Below, in pieces: positions 26,484 through 34,981 of a stretch of DNA of 64,000 nt. A model generated the notes under the pieces. The model had not been told where the DNA came from. It ran no database searches and worked only from the letters and a program-made list of their open reading frames with translations. The translations under genes and the position numbers were made by a program. The DNA is taken from positions 1 through 64,000 of the forward strand of contig CAVRSV010000006.1 in assembly GCA_963723965.1 (NCBI GenBank). The letters run 5' to 3'. Source of the DNA: JARRKC01 sp963723965. GTDB lineage: Bacteria > Acidobacteriota > UBA6911 > RPQK01 > JAPXNP01. The stretch's first letter is position 1. Every line of letters begins with the position of its first letter.

Positions 26484-28796
26484 ATGTCTTTTCGATTTTC
26501 TGGAATACTCGGGTTCACACTGACGGTGGGGTGCCTCTGGGCAGGCGCCGCAGAACCGATGGACCCTTCCGCTCCCTTGGGTGAGTTCTCCGGCAGGGTC
26601 ACCGGCCCGGATGGCGCCGGACTGCCCGGCACCTTGATTGTCGTTCGGAACCTGGAGAGGGGCGATCCTGTCCTGGTGGCCGCGGCGGGCCGGGGAATAT
26701 ACCGCGCCTCGTCACTGCCGGCAGGACGCTACTCTCTGACGGCGGAACTTCCCGGCTTCGAGACGATAACGACTTCCGAGGTTGCGCTGGGCAGCGGGGA
26801 ATCCCGGACTCTGGACTTTCGGCTGTCCGTCGCAACCCCGCACGAAGTCGTGACCGTCATCGGTGCTTCCCCGCGGGACAGTCTCGAGGCGGCCCAGGCC
26901 CGTGAGAGCCCGGCCCGCGACGTCGGCGAGGCTCTGGCGCAGAACCCGGGCGTCTGGAAGGTCCGCAAGGGCGGGATCGCCAACGATGTGGTCCTGCGGG
27001 GATTTCAGGGTGACAACATCAACGTTCTCATCGACGGCCAGCGAATCTATGGCGCCTGCCCAAACCGGATGGATCCGCCGGCGTTCCACACGGATTTCTC
27101 GGAAGTCGATCGCATCGAGATGGGCAAAGGGCCCTTCGACATCCGGAACCAGGGGAGCCTGGGCGGAGTCGTGAATATCGTGACGCGAAAGCCGGCCGAA
27201 GGCCTGCATTCATCGCTGAGTTTCTCCTCGGGCACCTATGGCTTCCTGAATCCGTCACTGACCGCCTCCTTCGCTCGGAGCGGGTATTCGGCTCTGGTGG
27301 GCTACTCCTACCGGTCGTCGAATCCATACACCGACGGAGAGGGACGACGCTTCACTGAATCCGTCAATTACCGGCCTGACCTGTACGGCAGCGACGCATT
27401 CAGGATCAATTCGGGCTGGGCCAAAGTGTCCCTGCAACCGGCCCTGAATCAGAGCCTGCAGCTGAGCTATTCGATGCAGAACGCGGATCACGTCCTGTAC
27501 CCCTACCTCCAGATGGACGCCATTTACGATGACACCGACCGGGCCGGGCTGGCGTATGAAATCGACGATATTTCCGACGCCGTGCATTCCTTCCGCTTCC
27601 AGACCTATTTCACCCAGGTACGGCATTGGATGACCGACGCGTTCCGCACGACGTCCGTAAATGCCCCGCGCGCGTATGGCATGGGTACCCTGGCCGAAAC
27701 CCGGGCGATCGGGGGCAGGATCGAGGCCGCGATCCAAAAAATGACACTGGGTGTAGAGGCCTTCCAGCGGAAGTGGACAGCGACCACCGAAATGGCAGGA
27801 CGTGGGTATTCACCCCAGTTCTCCGTTCCGGGCGTCAGGACGGCTTCCATCGGCCTCTATGCGGAGTTTGCCGAGCCGCTGTCGGACAGCCTGATCCTGG
27901 ATGCGGGGGTCCGGCTGGACCGGGCCGAGAGCGAGGCGGATCCAACCCGAGCCGATGCGAATCTCTACTTCGCCTACAATTCGACCCGGCAGACCTCCGC
28001 TTCGAATGTTCTGCCGTCGGGGAGTCTCCGTCTTCGGTTTCAGGCTCCCCACGGCCTTCAACTGAGCGCCGGCGTTGGTCACACGAACCGCCTACCCGAT
28101 CCCCGCGAGCGGTACTTCGCGCTGCGGCGGATGGGCTCCGATTGGGTAGGAAACCCAAGCCTGGATCCAAGCAGGAACACGGGCATCGATGCCGCACTCT
28201 CCTTCGGATACCGGGGACTGCTTTTGACCTCCGACCTCTACCACAACCACATCTCGGATTTCATCACGGTGCGCAACGCCGCCAAGGTCAACCCAATTGC
28301 CGGCATCATGAACTCGGCGGCCCGCACCTACGCGAATGTCGACGCGAAGATCTACGGAGGAGAGTGGGAGGCCGTCTACCTGATCACGCCACGTTGGTTC
28401 CTCTCCAGCAGCCTCTCGTACGTCCGCGGGACGCAAAGCCCGCAGCCGGCGCTGAACATCTACTCGAGCAACCTCGCCGAAATGCCGCCGTTGACCTCCC
28501 GCTCTTCCCTGCGGTACGACACTGGCCTGTATGCCGTCACGCTGGAGGGGGTATTCACCGGAGCGCAGAACAGGGTCGATGCCGACCTCGGCGAGCAGAG
28601 AACCGCCGGCTACGGCATCGCGAACCTGAGCACTTCCGCGAAATTAGGGGAGTTCACCCTGCGGGCCGGCATCTGGAATCTTCTGGACCGCTTCTACATC
28701 GAACACCTCTCCTATCAGCGCGATCCGTTCCGCTCCGGTGTCCGTGTGGCCGAGCCCGGCAGAAACCTGTTCTTCAATCTGACCTGGCAGTACTGA
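26484..28796 (+). CDS. TonB-dependent receptor, OprC-like (possible copper receptor)
   Basis: 770 residues from ATG 26484 (GAGGTGG about 9 nt upstream; GTG 26475 is an alternative). Sec signal ending near WAGAAEP; a carboxypeptidase-regulatory-like domain (about 35-115, GRVTGPDGAGLPGTLIVV); a plug (about 120-250) with GACPNRMDPP; and a barrel ending in FFNLTWQY. The plug contains a CxxxM motif (Cys192, Met196), the arrangement used by Pseudomonas OprC to bind copper. The paired HxM of OprC is not obvious; His and Met occur in NADHVLYPYLQMD. Conserved family features around PNRMDPP support the TonB-copper group. Transcribed alone. Confidence 0.85.
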   Translation: MSFRFSGILGFTLTVGCLWAGAAEPMDPSAPLGEFSGRVTGPDGAGLPGTLIVVRNLERGDPVLVAAAGRGIYRASSLPAGRYSLTAELPGFETITTSEVALGSGESRTLDFRLSVATPHEVVTVIGASPRDSLEAAQARESPARDVGEALAQNPGVWKVRKGGIANDVVLRGFQGDNINVLIDGQRIYGACPNRMDPPAFHTDFSEVDRIEMGKGPFDIRNQGSLGGVVNIVTRKPAEGLHSSLSFSSGTYGFLNPSLTASFARSGYSALVGYSYRSSNPYTDGEGRRFTESVNYRPDLYGSDAFRINSGWAKVSLQPALNQSLQLSYSMQNADHVLYPYLQMDAIYDDTDRAGLAYEIDDISDAVHSFRFQTYFTQVRHWMTDAFRTTSVNAPRAYGMGTLAETRAIGGRIEAAIQKMTLGVEAFQRKWTATTEMAGRGYSPQFSVPGVRTASIGLYAEFAEPLSDSLILDAGVRLDRAESEADPTRADANLYFAYNSTRQTSASNVLPSGSLRLRFQAPHGLQLSAGVGHTNRLPDPRERYFALRRMGSDWVGNPSLDPSRNTGIDAALSFGYRGLLLTSDLYHNHISDFITVRNAAKVNPIAGIMNSAARTYANVDAKIYGGEWEAVYLITPRWFLSSSLSYVRGTQSPQPALNIYSSNLAEMPPLTSRSSLRYDTGLYAVTLEGVFTGAQNRVDADLGEQRTAGYGIANLSTSAKLGEFTLRAGIWNLLDRFYIEHLSYQRDPFRSGVRVAEPGRNLFFNLTWQY

Positions 28797-28804
28797 GGTC
28801 TCTC

Positions 28805-29785
28805 TCAGCCACCGTCGACCTCGCTGATCCTGCGGACGTCGACGGCGATTCGCCCGTCGGGAGAAGGAAGGAAGATGTCGGAAAACCGGGTGTCCCACAA
28901 GACTTCCATGTGCTTGTAGGAGGTGCGCGCGTGCACCGTCTGCGAGAAAGTCTCATCGATCGCCGTCAGCATGATGAAGATCTCCGGGTCCGAGGCATCG
29001 AACTCCTCTTTCGTCACGCCGAACAGGGGACTCGACTCATCAATGGGATGGACGATCACCCAGTGCAGCGGAAAGAACGTGACCATCCGGCGCTCCAGCT
29101 TCAGGTCGTGGAACCTGCGATAAGGCCGTCCTTCGACCGTTTCGAACCGGCTCAGTGACACTGTGGCCTCCACGTTGACGAGCTGACTGGTGCGAGCGTT
29201 GGCGATCCGGATCTCCAAAGCGGTGATGTCCTGATACGGCGCGATGATGGCATTCCGGCTGTAGAGGATCCGGGCGTTTGGACGGGAGAACCTCGCAAAG
29301 AGCAACCCGGTGGCCAGGGCGAAGCCCAGCAGACCGATGAGTGCTTCGACGGTGACGAGCAGATTCGCAGCCAGCCCGTGGGGGGTCAGGCTGCCGTAGC
29401 CGATCGTCGACACCGTCTGGACGCTGAAGAAGAACGCCTCCAGAAACCGGCTCCCAAGCGGAGGATCCCCCGGGCCCTGCAATGCGCTGGCTCCGCAAAT
29501 CAGGTACGCCAACGCGAAGACCAGGTTGGCCAACAGATACGACAGACCGATAAGCAGGAAGAAGCTCGTCCATCGGATTGTCAATAGCCAGTGGTAAGGA
29601 TTCAGGGAGTGGAGGAGGGAAAGCCCACGGCGGTCAACATTGAAGCTGCCGTCGGGATTGAGGAGCCGCTGCCGGCTCTCCTGCGTCACCCGGGAACCCA
29701 GGCCAAGGTCCCGGTTGATGTCGTCCTCCCGCTGCGCTGCAACCGAGGCTGACTCCGGCGTCGTCGATCGTCTACGCTCGAACAT
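28805..29785 (-). CDS. KirBac-type inward-rectifier potassium channel
   Basis: 326 residues. Two transmembrane helices (about 73-97 and 140-165) flank a pore loop with the selectivity filter TIGYG (127-131). An amphipathic slide helix (LSLLHSLNPYHWLLTIRW) precedes the first helix. The C-terminal immunoglobulin-like cytoplasmic domain (about 170-320) carries the Kir landmark ARILYSRNAIIAPYQD. It should form a tetrameric K+ channel in the inner membrane. Its start overlaps a small ORF by 14 nt, and that ORF in turn overlaps the diacylglycerol kinase gene, so all three are likely co-transcribed. It converges on the OprC-like gene with an 8-bp gap. Confidence 0.93.
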   Translation of the reverse strand: MFERRRSTTPESASVAAQREDDINRDLGLGSRVTQESRQRLLNPDGSFNVDRRGLSLLHSLNPYHWLLTIRWTSFFLLIGLSYLLANLVFALAYLICGASALQGPGDPPLGSRFLEAFFFSVQTVSTIGYGSLTPHGLAANLLVTVEALIGLLGFALATGLLFARFSRPNARILYSRNAIIAPYQDITALEIRIANARTSQLVNVEATVSLSRFETVEGRPYRRFHDLKLERRMVTFFPLHWVIVHPIDESSPLFGVTKEEFDASDPEIFIMLTAIDETFSQTVHARTSYKHMEVLWDTRFSDIFLPSPDGRIAVDVRRISEVDGG

Positions 29786-30023
29786 TGGGTGGCTCCGGAG
29801 GCAGGACGCGAATACCTGCCTGAATCGAATCCATGATCATAGGGTTTTTTTCGGGACCGAAGATCCTGACCTCGCCGGCGAACAGAGCCGGGCTGTCTGC
29901 GTCGTTGTCAGCATAGACGCTGGTCGTGCCCCAGAGGTGTCCAGCGAAGAATTCGCAGCCAGCCCAAACCCGTCTGGCGGCTCGCTCGCGTCGTCGGCCA
30001 CCCCGGCCGTCAGAACGCGACAT
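29772..30023 (-). CDS. Small ORF between dgkA and the KirBac gene
   Basis: 83 codons. The ATG (30023-30021) shares a base with the dgkA stop codon (TGATG), and the stop lies 14 nt inside the KirBac gene, a layout typical of translational coupling. The N-terminal third is Arg-rich and low-complexity. The C-terminal part (HLWGTTSVYADNDADSPALF, then GEVRIFGPEKNPMIMDSIQ) looks like ordinary protein. No signal or transmembrane segment, and no family recognised. It may be a real small protein or only the spacer between two genes; its position argues for the former. Confidence 0.4.
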   Translation of the reverse strand: MSRSDGRGGRRRERAARRVWAGCEFFAGHLWGTTSVYADNDADSPALFAGEVRIFGPEKNPMIMDSIQAGIRVLPPEPPNVRA

Positions 30024-30433
30024 CAACCCGCGCCGAACGGCCGGATCAGGTCGAGGAGATGCGGGCCGAGGACCAGCAGGCCGATGACCACGGCACCGAC
30101 AGCGGCAATGAGCACCGCTCCCGCCGCCGCGTCCTTGGCCTGCTTGACGAGGGGGTGGAACTGCGGCGACGTCACATCGGCCAGGAACTCGAAGGCCGTG
30201 TTCAGGGCCTCGGCGGCCCACACAGCCATCATGGCCAGGACGAGGACGGCCCACTCCGAGGCCGAGAGGCCAAGCAGAAGCCCGGCCGCCACGACTACCA
30301 CCGTAGCAGCCGCGTGCACCCAGGCGTTGTGCTGCGATCGAAGGACGGTCCAGATGCCCGCAAGGGCGAACCGGAAGCTCCGCAGGCGCCGGGTGAACTG
30401 GAAAGGTCTCTCGTTCATCTCAATCCATGTCAT
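30023..30433 (-). CDS. dgkA: Diacylglycerol/undecaprenol kinase (DgkA family)
   Basis: 136 residues from the ATG at 30433, which follows GAAGG; the ATG at 30418 (MNERPFQ) is an alternative. Three transmembrane helices and the family signature AEALNTAFEFLADVTSPQFHPLVKQAKDAAAGAVL are present, including the Glu and Asp-Ala residues that bind Mg-ATP. The enzyme phosphorylates diacylglycerol or undecaprenol at the inner membrane, recycling lipids for envelope synthesis. It is the first gene of an overlapping three-gene unit with a KirBac channel and has a near-consensus promoter close upstream. Confidence 0.9.
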   Translation of the reverse strand: MTWIEMNERPFQFTRRLRSFRFALAGIWTVLRSQHNAWVHAAATVVVVAAGLLLGLSASEWAVLVLAMMAVWAAEALNTAFEFLADVTSPQFHPLVKQAKDAAAGAVLIAAVGAVVIGLLVLGPHLLDLIRPFGAG

Positions 30434-30451
30434 CGTCACCTTCAGCAACAC

Positions 30452-30480
30452 CTAATACGTGTACACGGAATCCGTGTCAA
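30452..30480 (-). promoter_or_regulatory. Near-consensus sigma70 promoter of dgkA with palindromic operator
   Basis: On the minus strand TTGACA (30480-30475), a 17-nt spacer and TATTAG (30457-30452) form the best promoter in the window, about 20 nt before the dgkA start. The spacer and -35 contain a perfect 15-bp palindrome (ACACGGA-A-TCCGTGT, 30463-30477) overlapping a second one (CGTGTACACG, 30458-30467). A protein bound there would block this promoter, and could also sense the plus-strand sugar operon about 200 bp away. Confidence 0.6.
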
Positions 30481-30675
30481 CAGAGAGGAGCCCGTCCCTC
30501 TTGTGTTCCCCTCCCCCGGCTGAGATTATGGTCGGGATCTGGACGCGAAGGGAGGTGTCGTCTTGAAACGCGAGCCGCATGCTGCCACTCCTACCGCCCC
30601 TCTCCTTCCCACGAGGGAACCTTGTTCGGTTGTGGGACAGCTGAACGGGGAAGTCACCTGCGAGGCATACCGCAT

Positions 30676-31650
30676 ATGATTCGTCACAGAAACTCGACTG
30701 TCCTGCTCCTTTTCGCCTGCGTCCTGGCACTCACCGGCTGCAGCCGCCAGCCGGCTGAGGGTAGTCGGCAATACTCCATCGCATTCGTCGCCGGCGCGGC
30801 CACCGATTTCTGGACCTATGCCGAGGCCGGATGTCGAAAGGCCGACGCCGAGCTCGAAAATGTGACCGTCACGTTCAAATACACGGGCGACGGGGCCTCT
30901 GCGGATCAGAGGCGGATCGTCGACGATCTGCTGGTCACGGGTATCGACGGCCTTGTGATTACCCCGCTCGATGCCGTCAACCAGGGACCGCTGGTGAACA
31001 GGGCTGCCGAGCAGGTTCCCGTCGTCATCACGGACAGCGATATTCCGGGGAGCAATCGGATCTGCTACATCGGAACCAGCAATGTCGAAGCGGGGCGAAC
31101 GGCGGGCAGACTGATCAAAGAGGTGCTTCCCGAGGGCGGCAGGATCATGCTGTTCGTCGGCAAGACCGATGCACAGAATGCCAAGGAGAGGATCGAAGGA
31201 CTGAAGGAAGAGATCAGCGGTTCCAATATCGAAATCCTCGACATCAAGACGGACGACATCGATCGCGTGCGCGCCAAGGCGAACGTGAATGACGTCCTGG
31301 TGAAATACCCGAACGTCTCGTGCCTGGTGGGTCTCTGGAGCTACAACGGCCCGGCCATCCTCAATGCCGTCAGAGATTCCGGAAAGCTCGACCAGATCCC
31401 CATCGTGGCATTCGACGAAGAGGAGGAGACCATCAACGGAGTGAAGGACGGGCACATCTACGCCACGATCGTACAGCAGCCCTTCGAATTCGGGTATCAG
31501 TCCGTGCATCTGCTGACAAAGGTGCTCGCCGGAGACAGGTCGGCCATACCGGCAGACGGAAAGATCATCATTCCAACCCGGGTCATCAGACAGAATCAGG
31601 CCGAAGATTTCCTGAAGCATATTCAGTCCCTGCGGTCGTCCGGAAACTGA
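30676..31650 (+). CDS. Sugar ABC transporter substrate-binding lipoprotein (RbsB-like)
   Basis: 324 residues. The ATG at 30676 begins a lipoprotein signal (MIRHRNSTVLLLFACVLALTGC, Cys22); upstream in-frame sequence is non-coding in character. The mature part is a Peripla_BP_4 type I binding protein: YSIAFVAGAATDFWTYAEAG, DGLVITPLDAVNQGPLVNRA, VPVVITDSDIPGSNRICYIGTSN, VAFDEEEETINGVKDGHIYATIVQQPFEFGY. Such proteins deliver ribose, xylose, arabinose, galactose or related sugars. It is the first gene of a six-gene unit with ATPase, GH51 arabinofuranosidase, permease, glycyl radical enzyme and activase, so an arabinose-like pentose is a reasonable guess. Confidence 0.92.
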   Translation: MIRHRNSTVLLLFACVLALTGCSRQPAEGSRQYSIAFVAGAATDFWTYAEAGCRKADAELENVTVTFKYTGDGASADQRRIVDDLLVTGIDGLVITPLDAVNQGPLVNRAAEQVPVVITDSDIPGSNRICYIGTSNVEAGRTAGRLIKEVLPEGGRIMLFVGKTDAQNAKERIEGLKEEISGSNIEILDIKTDDIDRVRAKANVNDVLVKYPNVSCLVGLWSYNGPAILNAVRDSGKLDQIPIVAFDEEEETINGVKDGHIYATIVQQPFEFGYQSVHLLTKVLAGDRSAIPADGKIIIPTRVIRQNQAEDFLKHIQSLRSSGN

Positions 31651-31668
31651 CACGCGAGCAGTCATCCC

Positions 31669-33258
31669 ATGGAGTCACAGCGACCCGTCCTCGAAATGCG
31701 TGGCATCTGCAAACGCTTCGGCGGCGTTCAAGCCCTCGATCAAGTCCATTTCACCGCCTTTGCGGGGCAGGTCACAGCGTTGATCGGCGAAAACGGAGCC
31801 GGCAAGTCGACGCTGATGAACATCCTGGGTGGGGTGCTTCAGCCCGACGCGGGAGAAATTGAGCTGAACGGCCGGGAGGTGGTGATACGCAGTGTCCCGG
31901 ACGCGATCCGACTGGGGATCGGCTTCATCCATCAGGAGCTCAACGTTCTCGACAACCTGGATGTGGCGGGCAACATCTTCCTGGGGCGCGAACCGCACGG
32001 CCGGGCTCCGCTCAAGCTGATCGACCGGAAAAAGCTGCACGACCTGGCGCGACCCTTCCTGCAGCAGCTCGGCATCTCGGTCCCCACGGAGCGGCTCGTA
32101 GGGGATCTGTCGCTGGCTCAACGTCAAATGGTCGAAGTGGCCAAGGCACTCGCTCAGAAGGCCCGGATTCTGATCATGGACGAGCCCACCTCCCGGCTGA
32201 CCAACACGGAAACCCGGAACCTGCTTCAGATCATGCGTTGTCTGTGTGCCGAGGGCGTCGCGCTCCTGTTCATTTCCCACCGTCTGCAGGAAGTGATCGA
32301 GATCGCGGATCAAGTCATTGCCTTGAAGGACGGCCGCAACTCGGGATCGCTGTCCAGACAAGATCTCTCGCGGGACCGCATGGTTCACCTGATGATCGGC
32401 CGGGACATTCGTCCGACAGAATCTCCCGACAGCGCTCGATGCGAAACGCACCCGCCCGAATCGCACCTGCTTCGGGTGCAGGGTCTGCTCACACGGGCTC
32501 ATCCCGGGACTGAGATCAGCTTCTCCTGCCGGCGCGGTGAGATCCTCGGTTTCGGGGGGTTGGTCGGAGCCGGCCGCTCAGAAATGGCTCGGGCCCTGTT
32601 CGGAATCGAGCCGCCCCTCGGAGGAGAGGTCCGGCTTTTCGACCGTAAGCTCGACCTGCGATCGCCGCGGGACGCGATGGCGAACGGGATTTCTCTGATA
32701 CCCGAGGACCGACGGGAACAGGGACTGATCCTCGGCATGTCCGTGCGCGAGAACTTCACATTGCCCTACCTCAGTCGATACTCGACCTTCGGATGGATCC
32801 GGCGCCGTGAGGAGCGGTCCGCAACCTCCCGACAGTGCGGGGACTTCAATCTGGTCGCCCCTTCGACGGAGACGCCCGTCCACCATCTGAGCGGCGGGAA
32901 TCAGCAGAAGGTGGTGCTGGGGAAGTGGCTGCAGTCGAAGCCGTCCGTTGTGATCTTCGACGAGCCCACGCGGGGCATCGACGTAGGAGCCAAAGAGGAG
33001 ATCTATCAACTCGTTCGCAATCTCGCCTCCCGGGGAGCAGCGATCCTCCTCATCAGCTCGGATCTGCAGGAGCTCATCTCCTTGAGCGATCGAATTGCAG
33101 TCATGCGCGAAGGGGCGATTACGGGGACGCTCGAGCGATCCGAATTCGACGAGGCGGCGGTCATGCGCCTCGCCGTGGATGATTCCATCCCAGGTTCGAC
33201 AGCTTTTGGACTGGGCCGCAACGGGCTCCAACAGACGGGTCACATCAATCGGGAGTAA
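31669..33258 (+). CDS. Sugar ABC transporter ATPase with two nucleotide-binding domains (RbsA/AraG-like)
   Basis: 529 residues, cytoplasmic. The first domain has Walker A GENGAGKST, signature LSLAQRQMVEVAKAL and Walker B ILIMDEPTS. The second has the degenerate Walker A usual in this family (GAGRSEMARALFG), signature LSGGNQQKVVLGKWL and Walker B VVIFDEPTRGIDVGAKEE. It powers uptake through the permease at 34982. The gene follows the binding-protein gene by 18 bp and precedes the GH51 gene by 6 bp. Confidence 0.95.
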   Translation: MESQRPVLEMRGICKRFGGVQALDQVHFTAFAGQVTALIGENGAGKSTLMNILGGVLQPDAGEIELNGREVVIRSVPDAIRLGIGFIHQELNVLDNLDVAGNIFLGREPHGRAPLKLIDRKKLHDLARPFLQQLGISVPTERLVGDLSLAQRQMVEVAKALAQKARILIMDEPTSRLTNTETRNLLQIMRCLCAEGVALLFISHRLQEVIEIADQVIALKDGRNSGSLSRQDLSRDRMVHLMIGRDIRPTESPDSARCETHPPESHLLRVQGLLTRAHPGTEISFSCRRGEILGFGGLVGAGRSEMARALFGIEPPLGGEVRLFDRKLDLRSPRDAMANGISLIPEDRREQGLILGMSVRENFTLPYLSRYSTFGWIRRREERSATSRQCGDFNLVAPSTETPVHHLSGGNQQKVVLGKWLQSKPSVVIFDEPTRGIDVGAKEEIYQLVRNLASRGAAILLISSDLQELISLSDRIAVMREGAITGTLERSEFDEAAVMRLAVDDSIPGSTAFGLGRNGLQQTGHINRE

Positions 33259-33264
33259 AGGAAC

Positions 33265-34899
33265 ATGCAGAGTCTGAAAAGACGAGACTTCATCAAGGGT
33301 GCGACTTGTGGCGGCCTCCTGCTGGCGACCGCGCGACATGCGTTTGCGGCCTCCGACGCGCGGGTGGAAATCCTGCTCGACGAGCCCATTGGTCGGATCT
33401 CTCCGGATCTCTACGGCCATTTCACAGAGCACATCGGAGGGGTGATCTACGACGGCATCTGGGTGGGAGAAGGCTCGAAGATCCCCAATATCAACGGCAT
33501 CCGCAAGGAACTGGTCGACTACATGCGCCGCATTCATCCGACCGTCGTCCGTTGGCCCGGAGGCTGCTTCGCCGACAGCTACGACTGGCGCGACGGCATC
33601 GGCCCGCGCGACCAGAGGCCTCGCCGTCCCAATTTCTGGATCGACCAGATGAACCGCATCCAACATGCGCCCGACGGACTTCAAAAGTACGACAACAACG
33701 AATTCGGCACCGACGAGTTCGTCCGCTTCTGCCGCCTCATCGGGGCGGAGCCGTATCTGGCGGCCAACGTGCGCAGCCAGACACCGGCGGATTTCGACGA
33801 CTGGGTGGACTACTGCAACGCTCCTGCCGGCGCGACGACACTCGCCGACCAGAGGGCCGCCAATGGTTCGCGAGATCCTTTCAAGATTCGTTACTGGGGC
33901 ATCGGCAATGAATCGTGGGGCTGCGGGGGCAACTTCACTCCCGAGGAGTATGCATCGGAGTACCTGCGATTCACGACCTGGGTGCCCCGATTCGACGGGA
34001 AGCTCGACTTCATCGCCGCGGGCCCCAACGGAGGAGACAACGAGGGGAACCTGGAGTGGACCCGAGGATTCTTCTCCAGACTGACCGAAAGCGGCGCAGG
34101 ACCCCTGCAGAGCCTGTACGGCTGGGCCCTTCACTACTATTGCGGCACGGCCGGTCAGGCCGTCGACTTTACCCAGAACGAATGGTACGAGCTGCTCAGC
34201 AAGGCAGATTACATGCGCGATCTGATCCGGCGGCACTGGGATGCCATGGGTGAGATCGACAAGCAGCGCCGGGTCAAGCTCATCGTGGACGAATGGGGCG
34301 CCTGGCATCCTGAGGGATCCGAGGTTGACATCACCCATCTGTTCGGCCAGACCTCGACCATGCGGGACGCGCTGATTGCGGGTCTCACCCTCGATACCTT
34401 CAACCGGAATGCCGACAAGGTCGCCATGGCCAACGTCGCGCAACTCATCAACAACCTGCACTCTCTTTTCCTGGCCCACGAGGACAAGTTCATCGTCACG
34501 CCCAATTTCCATGTCTTCGAGATGTATGCCGCCCACCAGGATAACCAGGCCGTGCGGGCCCTCTTCTCTGCACCCGAAGTTGAGTTCGCCCGCGACGGAA
34601 AGCCTGCCCGGCTCTGGGGGCTGGCCGGCTCCGCATCGGTGCGAAACAGGCAGGCCGTCCTGACGCTGGTGAATCCCAGCGCGAGCGATGCCAGGGAGAC
34701 GGAGATCACCGTGCGCGGTGCTTCCATCCGCTCGGCACGGGTACGCACCCTCGCCGAGCCGGACATCCACGCGCACAACAGCTTCGATCAGCCCGACGCC
34801 GTGGCTCCCCGGGACAGCGAGACCGCGCCGGCGGGCGGAACTCTGGTTCAAACGATCCCGCCCGCTTCAGTGGTGAGGGTGATTCTGGAGCTCGCCTGA
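33265..34899 (+). CDS. GH51 alpha-L-arabinofuranosidase, Tat-exported
   Basis: 544 residues. A Tat signal (KRRDFIKGATCGGLLLATARHAFA) indicates export in folded form. The (beta/alpha)8 domain has the acid/base Glu216 in GIGNESWG and the nucleophile Glu343 in IVDEWGAWH; WPGGCFADSYDWRDGIGPRDQRP is a GH51 hallmark. A C-terminal beta-sandwich completes it. It removes L-arabinofuranose side chains from arabinoxylan or arabinan oligomers. The gene sits between the ATPase and permease genes of a sugar transporter, which ties the transporter to arabinose or a related pentose. Shine-Dalgarno is GTAAAGGA just before the ATG. Confidence 0.95.
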   Translation: MQSLKRRDFIKGATCGGLLLATARHAFAASDARVEILLDEPIGRISPDLYGHFTEHIGGVIYDGIWVGEGSKIPNINGIRKELVDYMRRIHPTVVRWPGGCFADSYDWRDGIGPRDQRPRRPNFWIDQMNRIQHAPDGLQKYDNNEFGTDEFVRFCRLIGAEPYLAANVRSQTPADFDDWVDYCNAPAGATTLADQRAANGSRDPFKIRYWGIGNESWGCGGNFTPEEYASEYLRFTTWVPRFDGKLDFIAAGPNGGDNEGNLEWTRGFFSRLTESGAGPLQSLYGWALHYYCGTAGQAVDFTQNEWYELLSKADYMRDLIRRHWDAMGEIDKQRRVKLIVDEWGAWHPEGSEVDITHLFGQTSTMRDALIAGLTLDTFNRNADKVAMANVAQLINNLHSLFLAHEDKFIVTPNFHVFEMYAAHQDNQAVRALFSAPEVEFARDGKPARLWGLAGSASVRNRQAVLTLVNPSASDARETEITVRGASIRSARVRTLAEPDIHAHNSFDQPDAVAPRDSETAPAGGTLVQTIPPASVVRVILELA

Positions 34900-34981
34900 C
34901 ATCCGGCAGAGGAGACGCATTGAGAACAAGAGGCTTAGCCTCGCGATCGACTGCAGCGCGGAATCGGGGAACCGCTTCGTC

